Shown one piece after another: positions 17,802 through 24,426 of a stretch of 64,000 nt of DNA (its first letter is position 1; each line of letters begins with the position of its first letter). Origin of the DNA: Acrocarpospora phusangensis (lineage in GTDB: Bacteria > Actinomycetota > Actinomycetes > Streptosporangiales > Streptosporangiaceae); the NCBI RefSeq assembly GCF_016862995.1, contig NZ_BOOA01000014.1:1-64000 (forward strand), given 5' to 3'. The notes below the pieces were generated by a model. The model was not told where the DNA came from, searched no databases, and saw only the letters and a list, made by a program, of their open reading frames with translations. Both the position numbers and the translations under genes were made by a program.

Positions 17802-17834
17802 TGATCGTTCGTGACCTACCCCGGGGTATCGACC

Positions 17835-17859
17835 GACTTGGGGTGATATCCCGGGGTAT
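17835..17859 (+). promoter_or_regulatory. Candidate sigma-B-type promoter for the anti-sigma gene (with duplicated CCCGGGGTATC)
   Basis: GACT at 17835-17838 and GGGTAT at 17854-17859 are separated by 15 bp, matching the GNNT-N14-16-GGGTA(C/T) consensus reported for sigma-B-class factors of Streptomyces. The -10 lies 39 bp before the GTG of the anti-sigma gene. The 11-mer CCCGGGGTATC containing it is repeated exactly 30 bp upstream (17820-17830 and 17850-17860), but the first copy lacks a correctly spaced GNNT. The placement implies feedback control of the anti-sigma factor by its own sigma factor. Confidence 0.6.
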
Positions 17860-17898
17860 CTTCGTCGGTGAGTCGCCACTACTGGGAGGCGTTAGCGG

Positions 17899-18309
17899 GT
17901 GAACGAGGACGGCGTCACGCCCGTACCTGGGGGCGGCAAGGAGATCACGTTCTCCCTCGCCGACCTTCCCGACGTACGGGAGTTCGCCGCTGCCCTCGCC
18001 CGCCGGGGCGGCATGACCGAGGAACGCGTCGGCGACTTCCTGGTCGCCCTCAACGAGGTCACCACCAACGCCGTCACCCACGGCGCCACCAAGGCCCGCC
18101 TCCGCCTCTGGTACGACACCGGCGACCTGGTCGTGGACGTCCACGACGAGGGCCGGCACTGGGTGCTGGACGGGGTGCCGGGCCACACGCCGCCGGGCGA
18201 GCACGCCACCAGCGGCATGGGCCTGTGGGTGGCCCGGCTGCTCAGCCGCTCCCTCAACGTGCGTACGGGCGAGAACGGCACGTCCGTCGTCATGCGCTTC
18301 ATGCTCTGA
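17899..18309 (+). CDS. Anti-sigma factor, RsbW-type serine kinase (HATPase)
   Basis: A 136-residue GHKL/HATPase_c protein. The N box reads VALNEVTTNAVTHG, the G1 box DVHDEG and the G2 box GMGLWVARLLS, all ATP-site features of RsbW-type anti-sigma kinases. It starts with GTG after a CTGGGAGG ribosome site. Its expected roles are to bind the upstream sigma factor and to phosphorylate the STAS protein encoded at 16516. It is separated from the sigma gene by 97 bp holding its own candidate promoter. Confidence 0.9.
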   Translation: MNEDGVTPVPGGGKEITFSLADLPDVREFAAALARRGGMTEERVGDFLVALNEVTTNAVTHGATKARLRLWYDTGDLVVDVHDEGRHWVLDGVPGHTPPGEHATSGMGLWVARLLSRSLNVRTGENGTSVVMRFML

Positions 18310-18394
18310 TTCTCTTCTTCACGTATTGCCTATTGATTGTGTAGGAAATATCGGAAATAGTCGAGAACAGCCTCGAAGAAGCGGAGGAGACCCG

Positions 18395-18886
18395 ATGAGC
18401 GTCACCGACGAACTGCTGGCCAACGCCGAACGGTACGCCGAATCCTTCGACCAGGGCGACCTGCCGCTGCCGCCGGCCAAACAGGTGGCCGTGCTCGCGT
18501 GCATGGACGCGCGGCTCAACGTCTACGGCCTGCTCGGGCTCCGGGAAGGCGACGCGCACATCATCCGCAACGCGGGCGGGGTCGTGACGGCCGACGGCCG
18601 CCGCAGCCTGGCCATCAGCCAGCGGCTGCTCGGCACCCGCGAGATCATCCTCATCCACCACACCGGCTGCGGCATGGTCACCTTCACCGACGAGGCCTTC
18701 AGGGAGAGCATCCAGGCGGAGGTCGGCATCAAACCGGACTGGGCCGCGGAGACCTTCCCCGACCTCGACGCCGACGTGCTGCAGTCCATCGCCCGCATCA
18801 AGGCGGACCCCTTCATCCCGCACAAGGACTCCGTCCGCGGCTTCGTCTACGAGGTCGAGACCGGACGGCTGCGCGAGGTCAAATAG
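18395..18886 (+). CDS. Beta-class carbonic anhydrase
   Basis: A 163-residue cytosolic beta-carbonic anhydrase, which interconverts CO2 and bicarbonate. Zinc-site motifs are visible: VLACMDARLN (Cys and the Asp-Arg dyad) and IHHTGCGMV (His and Cys). RNAGGVVT is also conserved. Length agrees with the short actinobacterial clade. The ATG follows a GCGGAGGAG ribosome site. It lies 85 bp after the anti-sigma gene, where a somewhat AT-rich segment may hold a separate promoter, and it converges with the CBS-protein gene across a hairpin terminator. Confidence 0.9.
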   Translation: MSVTDELLANAERYAESFDQGDLPLPPAKQVAVLACMDARLNVYGLLGLREGDAHIIRNAGGVVTADGRRSLAISQRLLGTREIILIHHTGCGMVTFTDEAFRESIQAEVGIKPDWAAETFPDLDADVLQSIARIKADPFIPHKDSVRGFVYEVETGRLREVK

Positions 18887-18902
18887 CCCCCCGGACACGA
18901 GT

Positions 18903-18938
18903 GTGCCGCGCGACCTGGCCTGAAGGATCGCGCGGCAC
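18903..18938. terminator. Bidirectional hairpin terminator
   Basis: Perfect 11-bp arms GTGCCGCGCGA (18903-18913) and TCGCGCGGCAC (18928-18938) enclose a 14-nt loop. The hairpin lies between the convergent carbonic anhydrase gene and the CBS-protein gene, so it could serve both. There is no long U tract, as is usual in actinomycetes. Confidence 0.75.
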
Positions 18939-18952
18939 GGTTCTCGGAGGGC

Positions 18953-19378
18953 TCAGCCGTTCGGCGGGGCGGCGCTGATGTCGGACAGCGCCGAGGTGGG
19001 GTCGCGCTCCAGGGCCATGTCGCCCAGGGTGACGATCCCGATCGGGCGGTTGTCCTCCACCACGGGGATGCGGCGGATCGCCTTCTCGCGCATCAGCCGT
19101 ACCACGTCGTCGGAATCCTGCTCGGGACCGACCGACACGACGTCGGCGCTGCACAGGCTGCCCAGGGGAGTGAGGTTGACGTCGCGGCCCTCGGCGACCG
19201 CCCGGACCACGATGTCCCGGTCGGTCACCACGCCGCAGAGCAGGCCCTCCTTCGTCACCAGCACGTCGCCGATGCCCTGGTCGCGCATGAGCTTGGCGGC
19301 CTTGATGAGCGGGGCGTCCACCGGGAGCGTCGTCGGATGGGTGGTCATGACATCACGTACCGTCTGCACCGGAATCAT
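18953..19378 (-). CDS. CBS-pair domain protein
   Basis: A 141-residue protein made of two CBS motifs: VRDVMTTHPTTLPVDAPL to GVVTDRDIVVRAVAEGRD, and DSDDVVRLMREKAIRRIPVV to GIVTLGD. Stand-alone CBS pairs bind adenine nucleotides and are commonly part of actinobacterial stress or hypoxia regulons. It is the last gene of a four-gene minus-strand unit with adjoining or overlapping ends. The ATG directly abuts the stop of the preceding small membrane protein gene. Confidence 0.88.
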   Translation of the reverse strand: MIPVQTVRDVMTTHPTTLPVDAPLIKAAKLMRDQGIGDVLVTKEGLLCGVVTDRDIVVRAVAEGRDVNLTPLGSLCSADVVSVGPEQDSDDVVRLMREKAIRRIPVVEDNRPIGIVTLGDMALERDPTSALSDISAAPPNG

Positions 19379-19567
19379 CTACCTTCTGGTCCGGCCGCGG
19401 TAGCCGCGCCAGGAGTTGACGCCGGCCGTACCGATCCCGGCCTGGTGCAGGGCGAGCAGGCACAGGCCGAGCGCCACCAGCGCGGTGATGCCGATGCCGA
19501 TACTGGCGTTCAGCAGATCCAGCAGGAAGGCGATGCCGAAAACGACGGCCGCCGCGATTGCGAACAT
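19379..19567 (-). CDS. Small membrane protein, 62 residues
   Basis: A 62-residue protein with two hydrophobic helices (about residues 3-20 and 25-45) and a basic C-terminal tail (WRGYRGRTRR). No family with known function is recognised. It is wedged between the repeat-rich 306-residue protein (4 bp away) and the CBS gene (0 bp), so it is certainly cotranscribed. The basic tail likely faces the cytoplasm. Confidence 0.7.
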   Translation of the reverse strand: MFAIAAAVVFGIAFLLDLLNASIGIGITALVALGLCLLALHQAGIGTAGVNSWRGYRGRTRR

Positions 19568-19571
19568 CTGT

Positions 19572-20492
19572 TCATCCCTTCAGCTTGTCGAACAGCGAGC
19601 GGTACTCGCGCAACGCGAGCCGCAGCTGCTCGGTGTCGTTCTGGTCGCCGTTCTTCCAGCCGTCCACGAGCGCCTGCCGCCGCGCGGCCAGCGCGCTCAC
19701 GGCCTCGTCGATCAGCGCGTCGGCCTTCTCCACCGAGTCGCGCGGGTCGTCCACGAAACCGGCCTTGATGTCGTGCCAGCGGGCGTCGAAGTCGATGTCC
19801 TGCGGGTAGACGTCTTCGGGGAGACGCTGCTCGGGGACCGTCACCGCGTCGGGGGCGAGCACGTCGTCCGGGGTTTCGAGCCGGGCGTCGCTCTCCTCGC
19901 TCAGCGGGGCGACCACGGGGGCGCCGTCCGCGGCCAGCGGCTGATGCACGGGGCCGGGGCCTACCCGGACGTCGTCACGGCCGAACTCGCCGGGGCGCGG
20001 GTCACCGAACTGATCCTCATCGGTCGGGCCGCCGGTCTGGAACGGATCGTCCAGCCGGTCTCGCGTGCCGGTCGCGTCCGGGTCGCCCAGCCGGTCGTGT
20101 GTGCTCGTCGTGTCCGGGTCGTCCAGGCGGTTGTGCGTTCCGGTCGCGTCCGGGCCGCCCAAGCGGTCCTGGTCGCCGCCTTTGTGGCGGTCGCCAGTCT
20201 TATGGAGATCGTTCAGCCGGTCGCCAGGCACGTCCCGATCGTCCAGCGGGTCCTGGGTTCCGGTCGCGTAGGGGTCGCCCAGCCGGTCCTGATCCGCGGC
20301 CAGGTCGTTGGCCGCGTTGAGATCGTCTTGGGCGTCCTTGTGGGTGCCCTCGCCCGCCACCAGCCGATCACCCTCGTGGGCCGCCGCCTCGCGGCGCTCC
20401 TCCTCCGTCAGCGGTTCGGGCGACTCCGGCACCGGCTCCTCGTCCGGCTCCCGGCGGGTGTCGTAGGGAGGGTTGTACGGGTTGCGTTCCAT
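19572..20492 (-). CDS. Repeat-rich acidic protein with C-terminal helical domain
   Basis: A 306-residue hydrophilic, acidic protein. Residues 1 to about 65 are Glu/Pro-rich, about 68-152 consist of degenerate repeats around DRLGDPDATGT and DRLDDP, and about 215-306 form a helical domain (DIDFDARWHDIKAGFVDDPR then RDSVEKADALIDEAV, and a QLRLALREYRSLFDKL end). That helical domain resembles the C-terminal part of the gene upstream (WMEVQERFVDAPGFAVTEAD and ELRQAMVHYRALFEEL), so the two are distant paralogues. The ATG overlaps the upstream stop (ATGA). The longer frame is rejected for that reason. Function unknown. Confidence 0.75.
   Translation of the reverse strand: MERNPYNPPYDTRREPDEEPVPESPEPLTEEERREAAAHEGDRLVAGEGTHKDAQDDLNAANDLAADQDRLGDPYATGTQDPLDDRDVPGDRLNDLHKTGDRHKGGDQDRLGGPDATGTHNRLDDPDTTSTHDRLGDPDATGTRDRLDDPFQTGGPTDEDQFGDPRPGEFGRDDVRVGPGPVHQPLAADGAPVVAPLSEESDARLETPDDVLAPDAVTVPEQRLPEDVYPQDIDFDARWHDIKAGFVDDPRDSVEKADALIDEAVSALAARRQALVDGWKNGDQNDTEQLRLALREYRSLFDKLKG
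20040..20290. repeat. Degenerate tandem repeats encoding DRLGDP-(D/Y)ATGT units
   Basis: Within the 306-residue protein a run of about 85 codons repeats DRLGDPYATGT, DRLGGPDATGT, DRLDDPDTTST, DRLGDPDATGT and DRLDDP. At DNA level this shows as recurring blocks containing gcccagccggtc and gtccaggcggt. Such repeats can change in number by slippage. The encoded segment is Asp/Gly/Thr-rich and probably disordered. Confidence 0.75.
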
Positions 20493-21049
20493 CAGCGGTC
20501 GGCCTCCTTCGGGCGCGGGGAATCCATGAGCAGCTCTTCGAACAGCGCGCGATAGTGGACCATCGCCTGGCGGAGCTCCTCGGTTCCGGCCTCCTGCCGG
20601 GCCGCCCGTCCGCTGATCTCGTGCGCCTGCCGGTATCGGTCGAGCGTGTTCCCGTACTTGACGGAAAGCACGTTCAGGCGCTCCTCGAATTCGTCGGTCG
20701 GGAAACCGCGGTCGGCCATGACCGCCGTCACCAGCGCGTCCGCCTCCGTCACCGCGAAACCGGGCGCGTCGACGAAACGCTCCTGCACTTCCATCCACTT
20801 CTTCGCGTACGTCTCACGCGTCTCGTCGTCCAGCGGCCGGATATCGAGTTCGGCCACCCGAGCCTCCCGGGCCAGCAGCTCCTGCTCGGCCACGCGGCGG
20901 TTGTCTGTCTCCTGGATGGCGCGGTCGTACTCCGGACCGAAACGATCCTGAAGACGGCGGCGGCGGTTCTGGGTCGCGAGGAAATAGCCCACGGCCCCCA
21001 GCGCCACCAGCACGACTACGACGACAGCCACCCAACCAATGGCATTCAT
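20492..21049 (-). CDS. Membrane-anchored helical protein of unknown function
   Basis: A 185-residue protein with one N-terminal transmembrane helix (residues 5-25, WVAVVVVVLVALGAVGYFL) followed by a charged, helical cytoplasmic part (RRRRLQDRFGPEYDRAIQ). Its second half shares WMEVQERFVDAPGFAVTEAD-type sequence with the 306-residue protein encoded next, suggesting duplication of a helical domain. It is the first gene of the minus-strand unit ending in the CBS gene. The ATG at 21049 (MNAIGW) follows CGGAGG. The upstream 130 bp is shared with the divergent DUF6458 gene. Confidence 0.75.
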   Translation of the reverse strand: MNAIGWVAVVVVVLVALGAVGYFLATQNRRRRLQDRFGPEYDRAIQETDNRRVAEQELLAREARVAELDIRPLDDETRETYAKKWMEVQERFVDAPGFAVTEADALVTAVMADRGFPTDEFEERLNVLSVKYGNTLDRYRQAHEISGRAARQEAGTEELRQAMVHYRALFEELLMDSPRPKEADR

Positions 21050-21105
21050 TGTCTGCCTCCGGGTGTTCTGTTGAGTTGACTCTCCGCACTGCCCGGGAAA
21101 GGCGC

Positions 21106-21130
21106 GAGTAATCCACGTTCTCGCGGGTAG
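21106..21130 (+). promoter_or_regulatory. Candidate sigma-B-type promoter for the DUF6458 gene
   Basis: GAGT at 21106-21109 and GGGTAG at 21125-21130 are spaced by exactly 15 bp, as in the sigma-B-class consensus apart from the final G. The -10 lies 49 bp before the ATG at 21180, which has its own AGGAGG ribosome site. The same spacing and -10 occur before both DUF7218 genes. Confidence 0.55.
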
Positions 21131-21179
21131 AGCGGTTCGTCGTTGACGCCGAGACGTCATTCGACCGAGGAGGTTCGCC

Positions 21180-21503
21180 ATGGGCTTCGGAGCCGGTCTT
21201 GCCTTCATCGCGATCGGCGCGGTGCTGGCTTTCGCGGTGAAATGGGACGTGCCCGGGATCGACCTGCAGATGATCGGCTGGATCCTGATGGCGGTGGGCG
21301 GCGTGGGCACGCTGCTGACCGTGATCTACACCCGCCGGCCGCGGCCCGAGGAGGCCGTGGAGACGATCGAGCCCGACCTCATGTACACGGTGGATCCGGC
21401 CACGGAACCGTACCGGCACGTCCACGAGGAAGAAACCCACGCCAGGGTCCACCCCTCAGAACGCCACGTCCACGTCCGCCGAGAAACCCACTACGACGAC
21501 TGA
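21180..21503 (+). CDS. DUF6458-like small membrane protein
   Basis: A 107-residue protein with two transmembrane helices (residues about 3-20 and 29-50, GFGAGLAFIAIGAVLAFAV and MIGWILMAVGGVGTLLTVIY) and a long hydrophilic His-rich tail (HVHEEETHARVHPSERHVHV). The N-terminal part matches the actinobacterial DUF6458 type. The His-rich tail suggests possible metal binding, which is inference. It is preceded by an AGGAGG site and a candidate sigma-B-type promoter. Confidence 0.75.
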   Translation: MGFGAGLAFIAIGAVLAFAVKWDVPGIDLQMIGWILMAVGGVGTLLTVIYTRRPRPEEAVETIEPDLMYTVDPATEPYRHVHEEETHARVHPSERHVHVRRETHYDD

Positions 21504-21815
21504 GCCCCCGCTAGCAGCCCCCTTCGCCGCCTGCTCAGATGTCCATGCTCAAGAGCCGACGAAGGCCATGAGCGGGGCGAGTTCATTCGGTCAGGACGTT
21601 TTGGATGCCCTAACCGAATCAACCGGTCGCGCTTGACACCGGTGCGACGGCATCAACGGCGCCGAGTTACGCGAGAAGAATGAGATGGTCGTGGCACAGG
21701 ATGAGTCGGCCCCTCTTGGCGCCGGTGTGGCGAGAAGGCCTTACCTGCGTTAACGGCGCCGGATAACGGCGAGAACCAGCATCTGGCCCATTCTGATAAG
21801 TACCCACGAAGGGTG
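21504..21815. other. 312-bp intergenic region with an inverted repeat and a short direct repeat
   Basis: No convincing gene is present. An inverted repeat with 11-bp arms and one mismatch (21585-21595 and 21609-21619, ATTCGGT...ACCGAAT) could terminate the DUF6458 transcript. Two similar segments containing AACGGCGCCG followed by a TTACGCGAGAA- or ATAACGGCGAGAA-type sequence occur near 21655 and 21751. They may be remnants of a small repeat element. Their meaning is unclear. Confidence 0.5.
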
Positions 21816-22436
21816 TCAGCTGGGCAGGCCGGCCGATCTGCGCCGGAGATGGCCCAGCGCGGCCGCGTCCCCAGGCCCGTCCCGCTCCACAAGCCGTTCC
21901 GCCACGTACGCCCGATGCTCGGCGTCCACATTCCCGCCGTACTTGAACTTGCCCTTGATCTCCCTGACGGTCAATTCCAGGCCACGAATCCCGCGGAAAC
22001 GCCGTACATGCTCGTCAGGGTCAACCAGCCCTTCATCCAGCGCAGCGATCTGCTGCCGCAGAATCTCGGCCTTCCCCGCATCATCCGCCACCACCCGCGC
22101 CTGACACACGAGCTGAACCGCCGCGTAATACGTCGTCGGAATCCCCGCCCCCGGCTCGCCCTCACCCGGCAAGACCTTCCACGACCCCCGCACATACGCC
22201 CAGTCACCCGCCACCGAGAGCACCACATTCGGGTTCTCCTCGATCGCCTCCCACACCGGATTGGGCCGCGCCAGATGCAACACCACGCGCCGCTCATCCA
22301 CCAGCAAAAACTGCGTAGGCACGACTACCGGAACGTCCCGCCCCCGCCCACTCGCGATCAACTGCCCGAAGGAGTTCTCCCGCACGAACGCCAACGACTC
22401 CTCATCGGAAGCGGCATCCCAAGGATGAATAAGCAT
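21816..22436 (-). CDS. FMN-binding negative transcriptional regulator family (PaiB-like)
   Basis: A 206-residue protein of the PaiB/FMN-binding split-barrel family. Visible features are SFGQLIASGRGRDVPVVVPT near the N-terminus, LHLARPNPVW, then GSWKVLPGEGEPGAGIPTTY (the YIS/TTYY region) and a C-terminal GLELTVREIKGKFK. PaiB is described as a negative regulator of sporulation and degradative enzymes in Bacillus, while actinobacterial members are mostly flavin-binding proteins of unknown role. The ATG at 22436 (MLIHPW) is preferred as the family starts here. Confidence 0.8.
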   Translation of the reverse strand: MLIHPWDAASDEESLAFVRENSFGQLIASGRGRDVPVVVPTQFLLVDERRVVLHLARPNPVWEAIEENPNVVLSVAGDWAYVRGSWKVLPGEGEPGAGIPTTYYAAVQLVCQARVVADDAGKAEILRQQIAALDEGLVDPDEHVRRFRGIRGLELTVREIKGKFKYGGNVDAEHRAYVAERLVERDGPGDAAALGHLRRRSAGLPS

Positions 22437-22640
22437 GCACCAGACGGTAAAAGAATGAGCGAAGCCACGCAAGCGGTTATCGTCCGCTCCCGTGATCCAG
22501 GCGTAGGCCGGTACCCAAGCGTCGGTGCTCACAGCAGACATTGACGATCGGCTATGCACCGAACGACCGGCCACGCGCCAACGACCGACGGACACCCATC
22601 ACCCGAGCACCAACGTTTGGCAGGGCGACCCACCCGGACG

Positions 22641-23066
22641 TCATTCCGGCGAACCAAGCGCCTCCCGGGCCGCCGCCAACACCCCACCGACATGCGACGA
22701 CCCACCCGCCGCCACCTCGTAGAACCCCTGCACAGGGTCGTACGCGATATCCAACCCCTGCTCACCCAACCGCCCCGCCCACCGCAAGGCCGTATTGAGC
22801 TTCTCCTTCGGGATCGTACGCCCCTGCGCCACGGCCGACAGATTCCGCAAGTTCGTCGCCGGCCCCGACTGACTGTGCTCCCGGCTCAACTTCCACGGCA
22901 ACGCCGCCGAATGATCAGTCATCGGCCGCGACAACCCCGCCGCCCGCTTGGCCTGCAGAACCCCCGACTCCGTCACCCCGAAGTGCTCCGCCAACTCCCC
23001 ATTCGACCACCCCTGCGCCACCAGCCGCGCAAGCTCCCCCTGATCGACCCGAGCCTTCCTTCCCAT
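22641..23066 (-). CDS. HTH DNA-binding protein, unknown function
   Basis: A 141-residue protein. An N-terminal helix-turn-helix reads LARLVAQGWSNGELAEHFGV then TESGVLQAKRAAG, similar to helix-turn-helix parts of phage terminase or transposase-like proteins. The second half (LPWKLSREHSQSGPATNLRN, GQGLDIAYDPVQGFYEV) resembles small actinobacterial proteins found near integrated elements. The start at 23066 (MGRKAR) is preferred, and a GTG nine bases upstream is possible. It lies 88 bp from the tRNA-Pro gene and could be an older passenger at that locus. Confidence 0.65.
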   Translation of the reverse strand: MGRKARVDQGELARLVAQGWSNGELAEHFGVTESGVLQAKRAAGLSRPMTDHSAALPWKLSREHSQSGPATNLRNLSAVAQGRTIPKEKLNTALRWAGRLGEQGLDIAYDPVQGFYEVAAGGSSHVGGVLAAAREALGSPE

Positions 23067-23154
23067 GATCGCCACCCTAGGCCCGCCACCGTAACCATGT
23101 GCACACCCGCACCGAATCTACGCTAAGGTTGTTCTCGCCTGGTCAACCAGGCAA

Positions 23155-23231
<77 letters not shown>

Positions 23232-23247
23232 GGTTCTTCCTGGTCAC

Positions 23248-23280
23248 AAGGGGTTTCGGAGTCTATCCGAGGCCCCTTTT
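23248..23280 (+). terminator. Rho-independent terminator after tRNA-Pro
   Basis: AAGGGG (23248-23253) pairs with CCCCTT (23273-23278), and TCGGA (256-260) pairs with TCCGA (266-270), around the loop GTCTA. The stem ends in TTTT. It suits the tRNA-Pro transcript and, in reverse, could also serve the integrase remnant on the minus strand. Confidence 0.8.
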
Positions 23281-23314
23281 CCGATCTTCGGGAGCCAAAC
23301 GGGGAGCCAGAGGG

Positions 23315-23376
23315 TCAGGCGGACGTCGTCCGCTTCTTGAAGATCTTGTCCATGGCCTGGGCACCCTTGGTGAGCC
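23315..23376 (-). pseudogene. 3' tail of a site-specific integrase
   Basis: The minus strand reads LTKGAQAMDKIFKKRTTSA and then TGA at 23317-23315. This is the style of C-terminus seen in phage-type tyrosine integrases of actinomycetes, placed directly beside the tRNA attachment site with its 3' end facing the tRNA, as expected. The rest of the gene is gone. At about 23377 the sequence switches to plus-strand nuclease coding sequence. The identification rests on 19 residues and position. Confidence 0.5.
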
Positions 23377-23379
23377 TAC

Positions 23380-24366
23380 ACCTACGTCGGTGGCAAGAAG
23401 GGCAGCGCCAACGCCGAGATCGACGCGTCGTCGGGCAAGCATGGCCGTGACACTGTCTTCACCTGGCGCTTCGAGAAGCCCAGGTACGTCACCGGCAGCG
23501 ACCTGAGGTACTTCACACCGATGAAGGTCAGGGCGGGCGTGGTGACGACATCGCAGTGCCAGATCCAGGACGGCGGTCCGCGAGATGGCGCACGGATCGC
23601 CAAGAACGCCACTCTGGCCACCTGGGCCGCCCAGCCTGAGGCGGAGTGGACGATCCACTCGCCCAAGAGCATGGGAGCGGGCAAGGACCTGGTGACCACC
23701 TGCAAGATCATGCCGACCGTCGGCTTCGACTCACCCCAGACCCCCGCCACTCCCGGCGGGGACATCACGGCCGATGTCCCCCTGCAGAGGCCGGTGGTCA
23801 AGTGTGACACCTCCCCGCTCATCAAGAACTACACCGGTGGATGCGTCCTGGCCGACGTCGCGCCGGTGCTGGCCTTCGACGCCGTCAAGAACGACGGGGT
23901 GAAAGAGTCGGCCAAGCACGTGTGGGACGCGTACTTCAACGCCGACAAGTGGACGAAACCGGAGAGCGACAATCCCAAGAAGGTTCCCGGCCACGCCCCT
24001 TACGGGCCTTTGCACCGTGAGGTCGAAGGAGCCAATGCGGATCTGGTCGACCCCGACTTGGCGCCCACCGGGACTATCAAGAAGAACCGCACCCATTCGA
24101 TCAGCATCTGCCGCACGGAATGGCCGGTCGTGAGACCGAAGGAGGAGAAGCTGGACTGCGACGAGTTCCCCTTCGCCAGTACGAAGGAAGGCTCGCTCTC
24201 GGCCAACGGCAACTTCTCGGTGCGGTACATCAACGCGTCTGACAACCGCAGTTCCGGCAGCCAGCTCGGCGGCTTCTACCAGCAGACGCGCAGGCTCGGC
24301 AACGACCCCTTCTATGTCGCCGCCAACCCGCGCGCCCAGGACCGTGACCTGCCTCCGGTCCGCTGA
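23380..24366 (+). pseudogene. NucA/NucB-type deoxyribonuclease domain protein, 5'-truncated
   Basis: The coding frame is open from about 23380 (TYVGGKKGSANAEIDASSG) to the TGA at 24366, but its true start and any signal peptide are missing. The first internal ATG is 23521. The C-terminal part matches the NucA/NucB nuclease domain: KKNRTHSISICRTEWP, LDCDEFPFASTKEGS with the Asp-Glu pair, NFSVRYINASDNRSSGSQLG and NDPFYV. The N-terminal remainder looks like a secreted multidomain protein. Truncation is at the junction with the integrase tail. The internal ATG could still yield a 281-residue protein without export signal. Confidence 0.7.
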
Positions 24367-24374
24367 CAGCTAAC

Positions 24375-24409
24375 ATCGTGGCCCGCCCGTGAACCGGACG
24401 GGCCACGAT
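24375..24409 (+). terminator. Hairpin terminator after the nuclease remnant
   Basis: Arms ATCGTGGCCCG (24375-24385) and CGGGCCACGAT (24399-24409) are perfectly complementary over 11 bp, followed by TTCTTCG. It separates the nuclease remnant from the DUF6461 gene 18 bp downstream, so the latter is probably read by leakage or from a weak promoter. Confidence 0.75.
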
Positions 24410-24426
24410 TCTTCGAAAGGAAAAAG

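Noticed and set aside
20040-20290. Possible CRISPR-like array
   Set aside because: The repeats are in frame, degenerate and contiguous, encode DRLGDP-type units and lack spacers of constant length. No cas genes are present.
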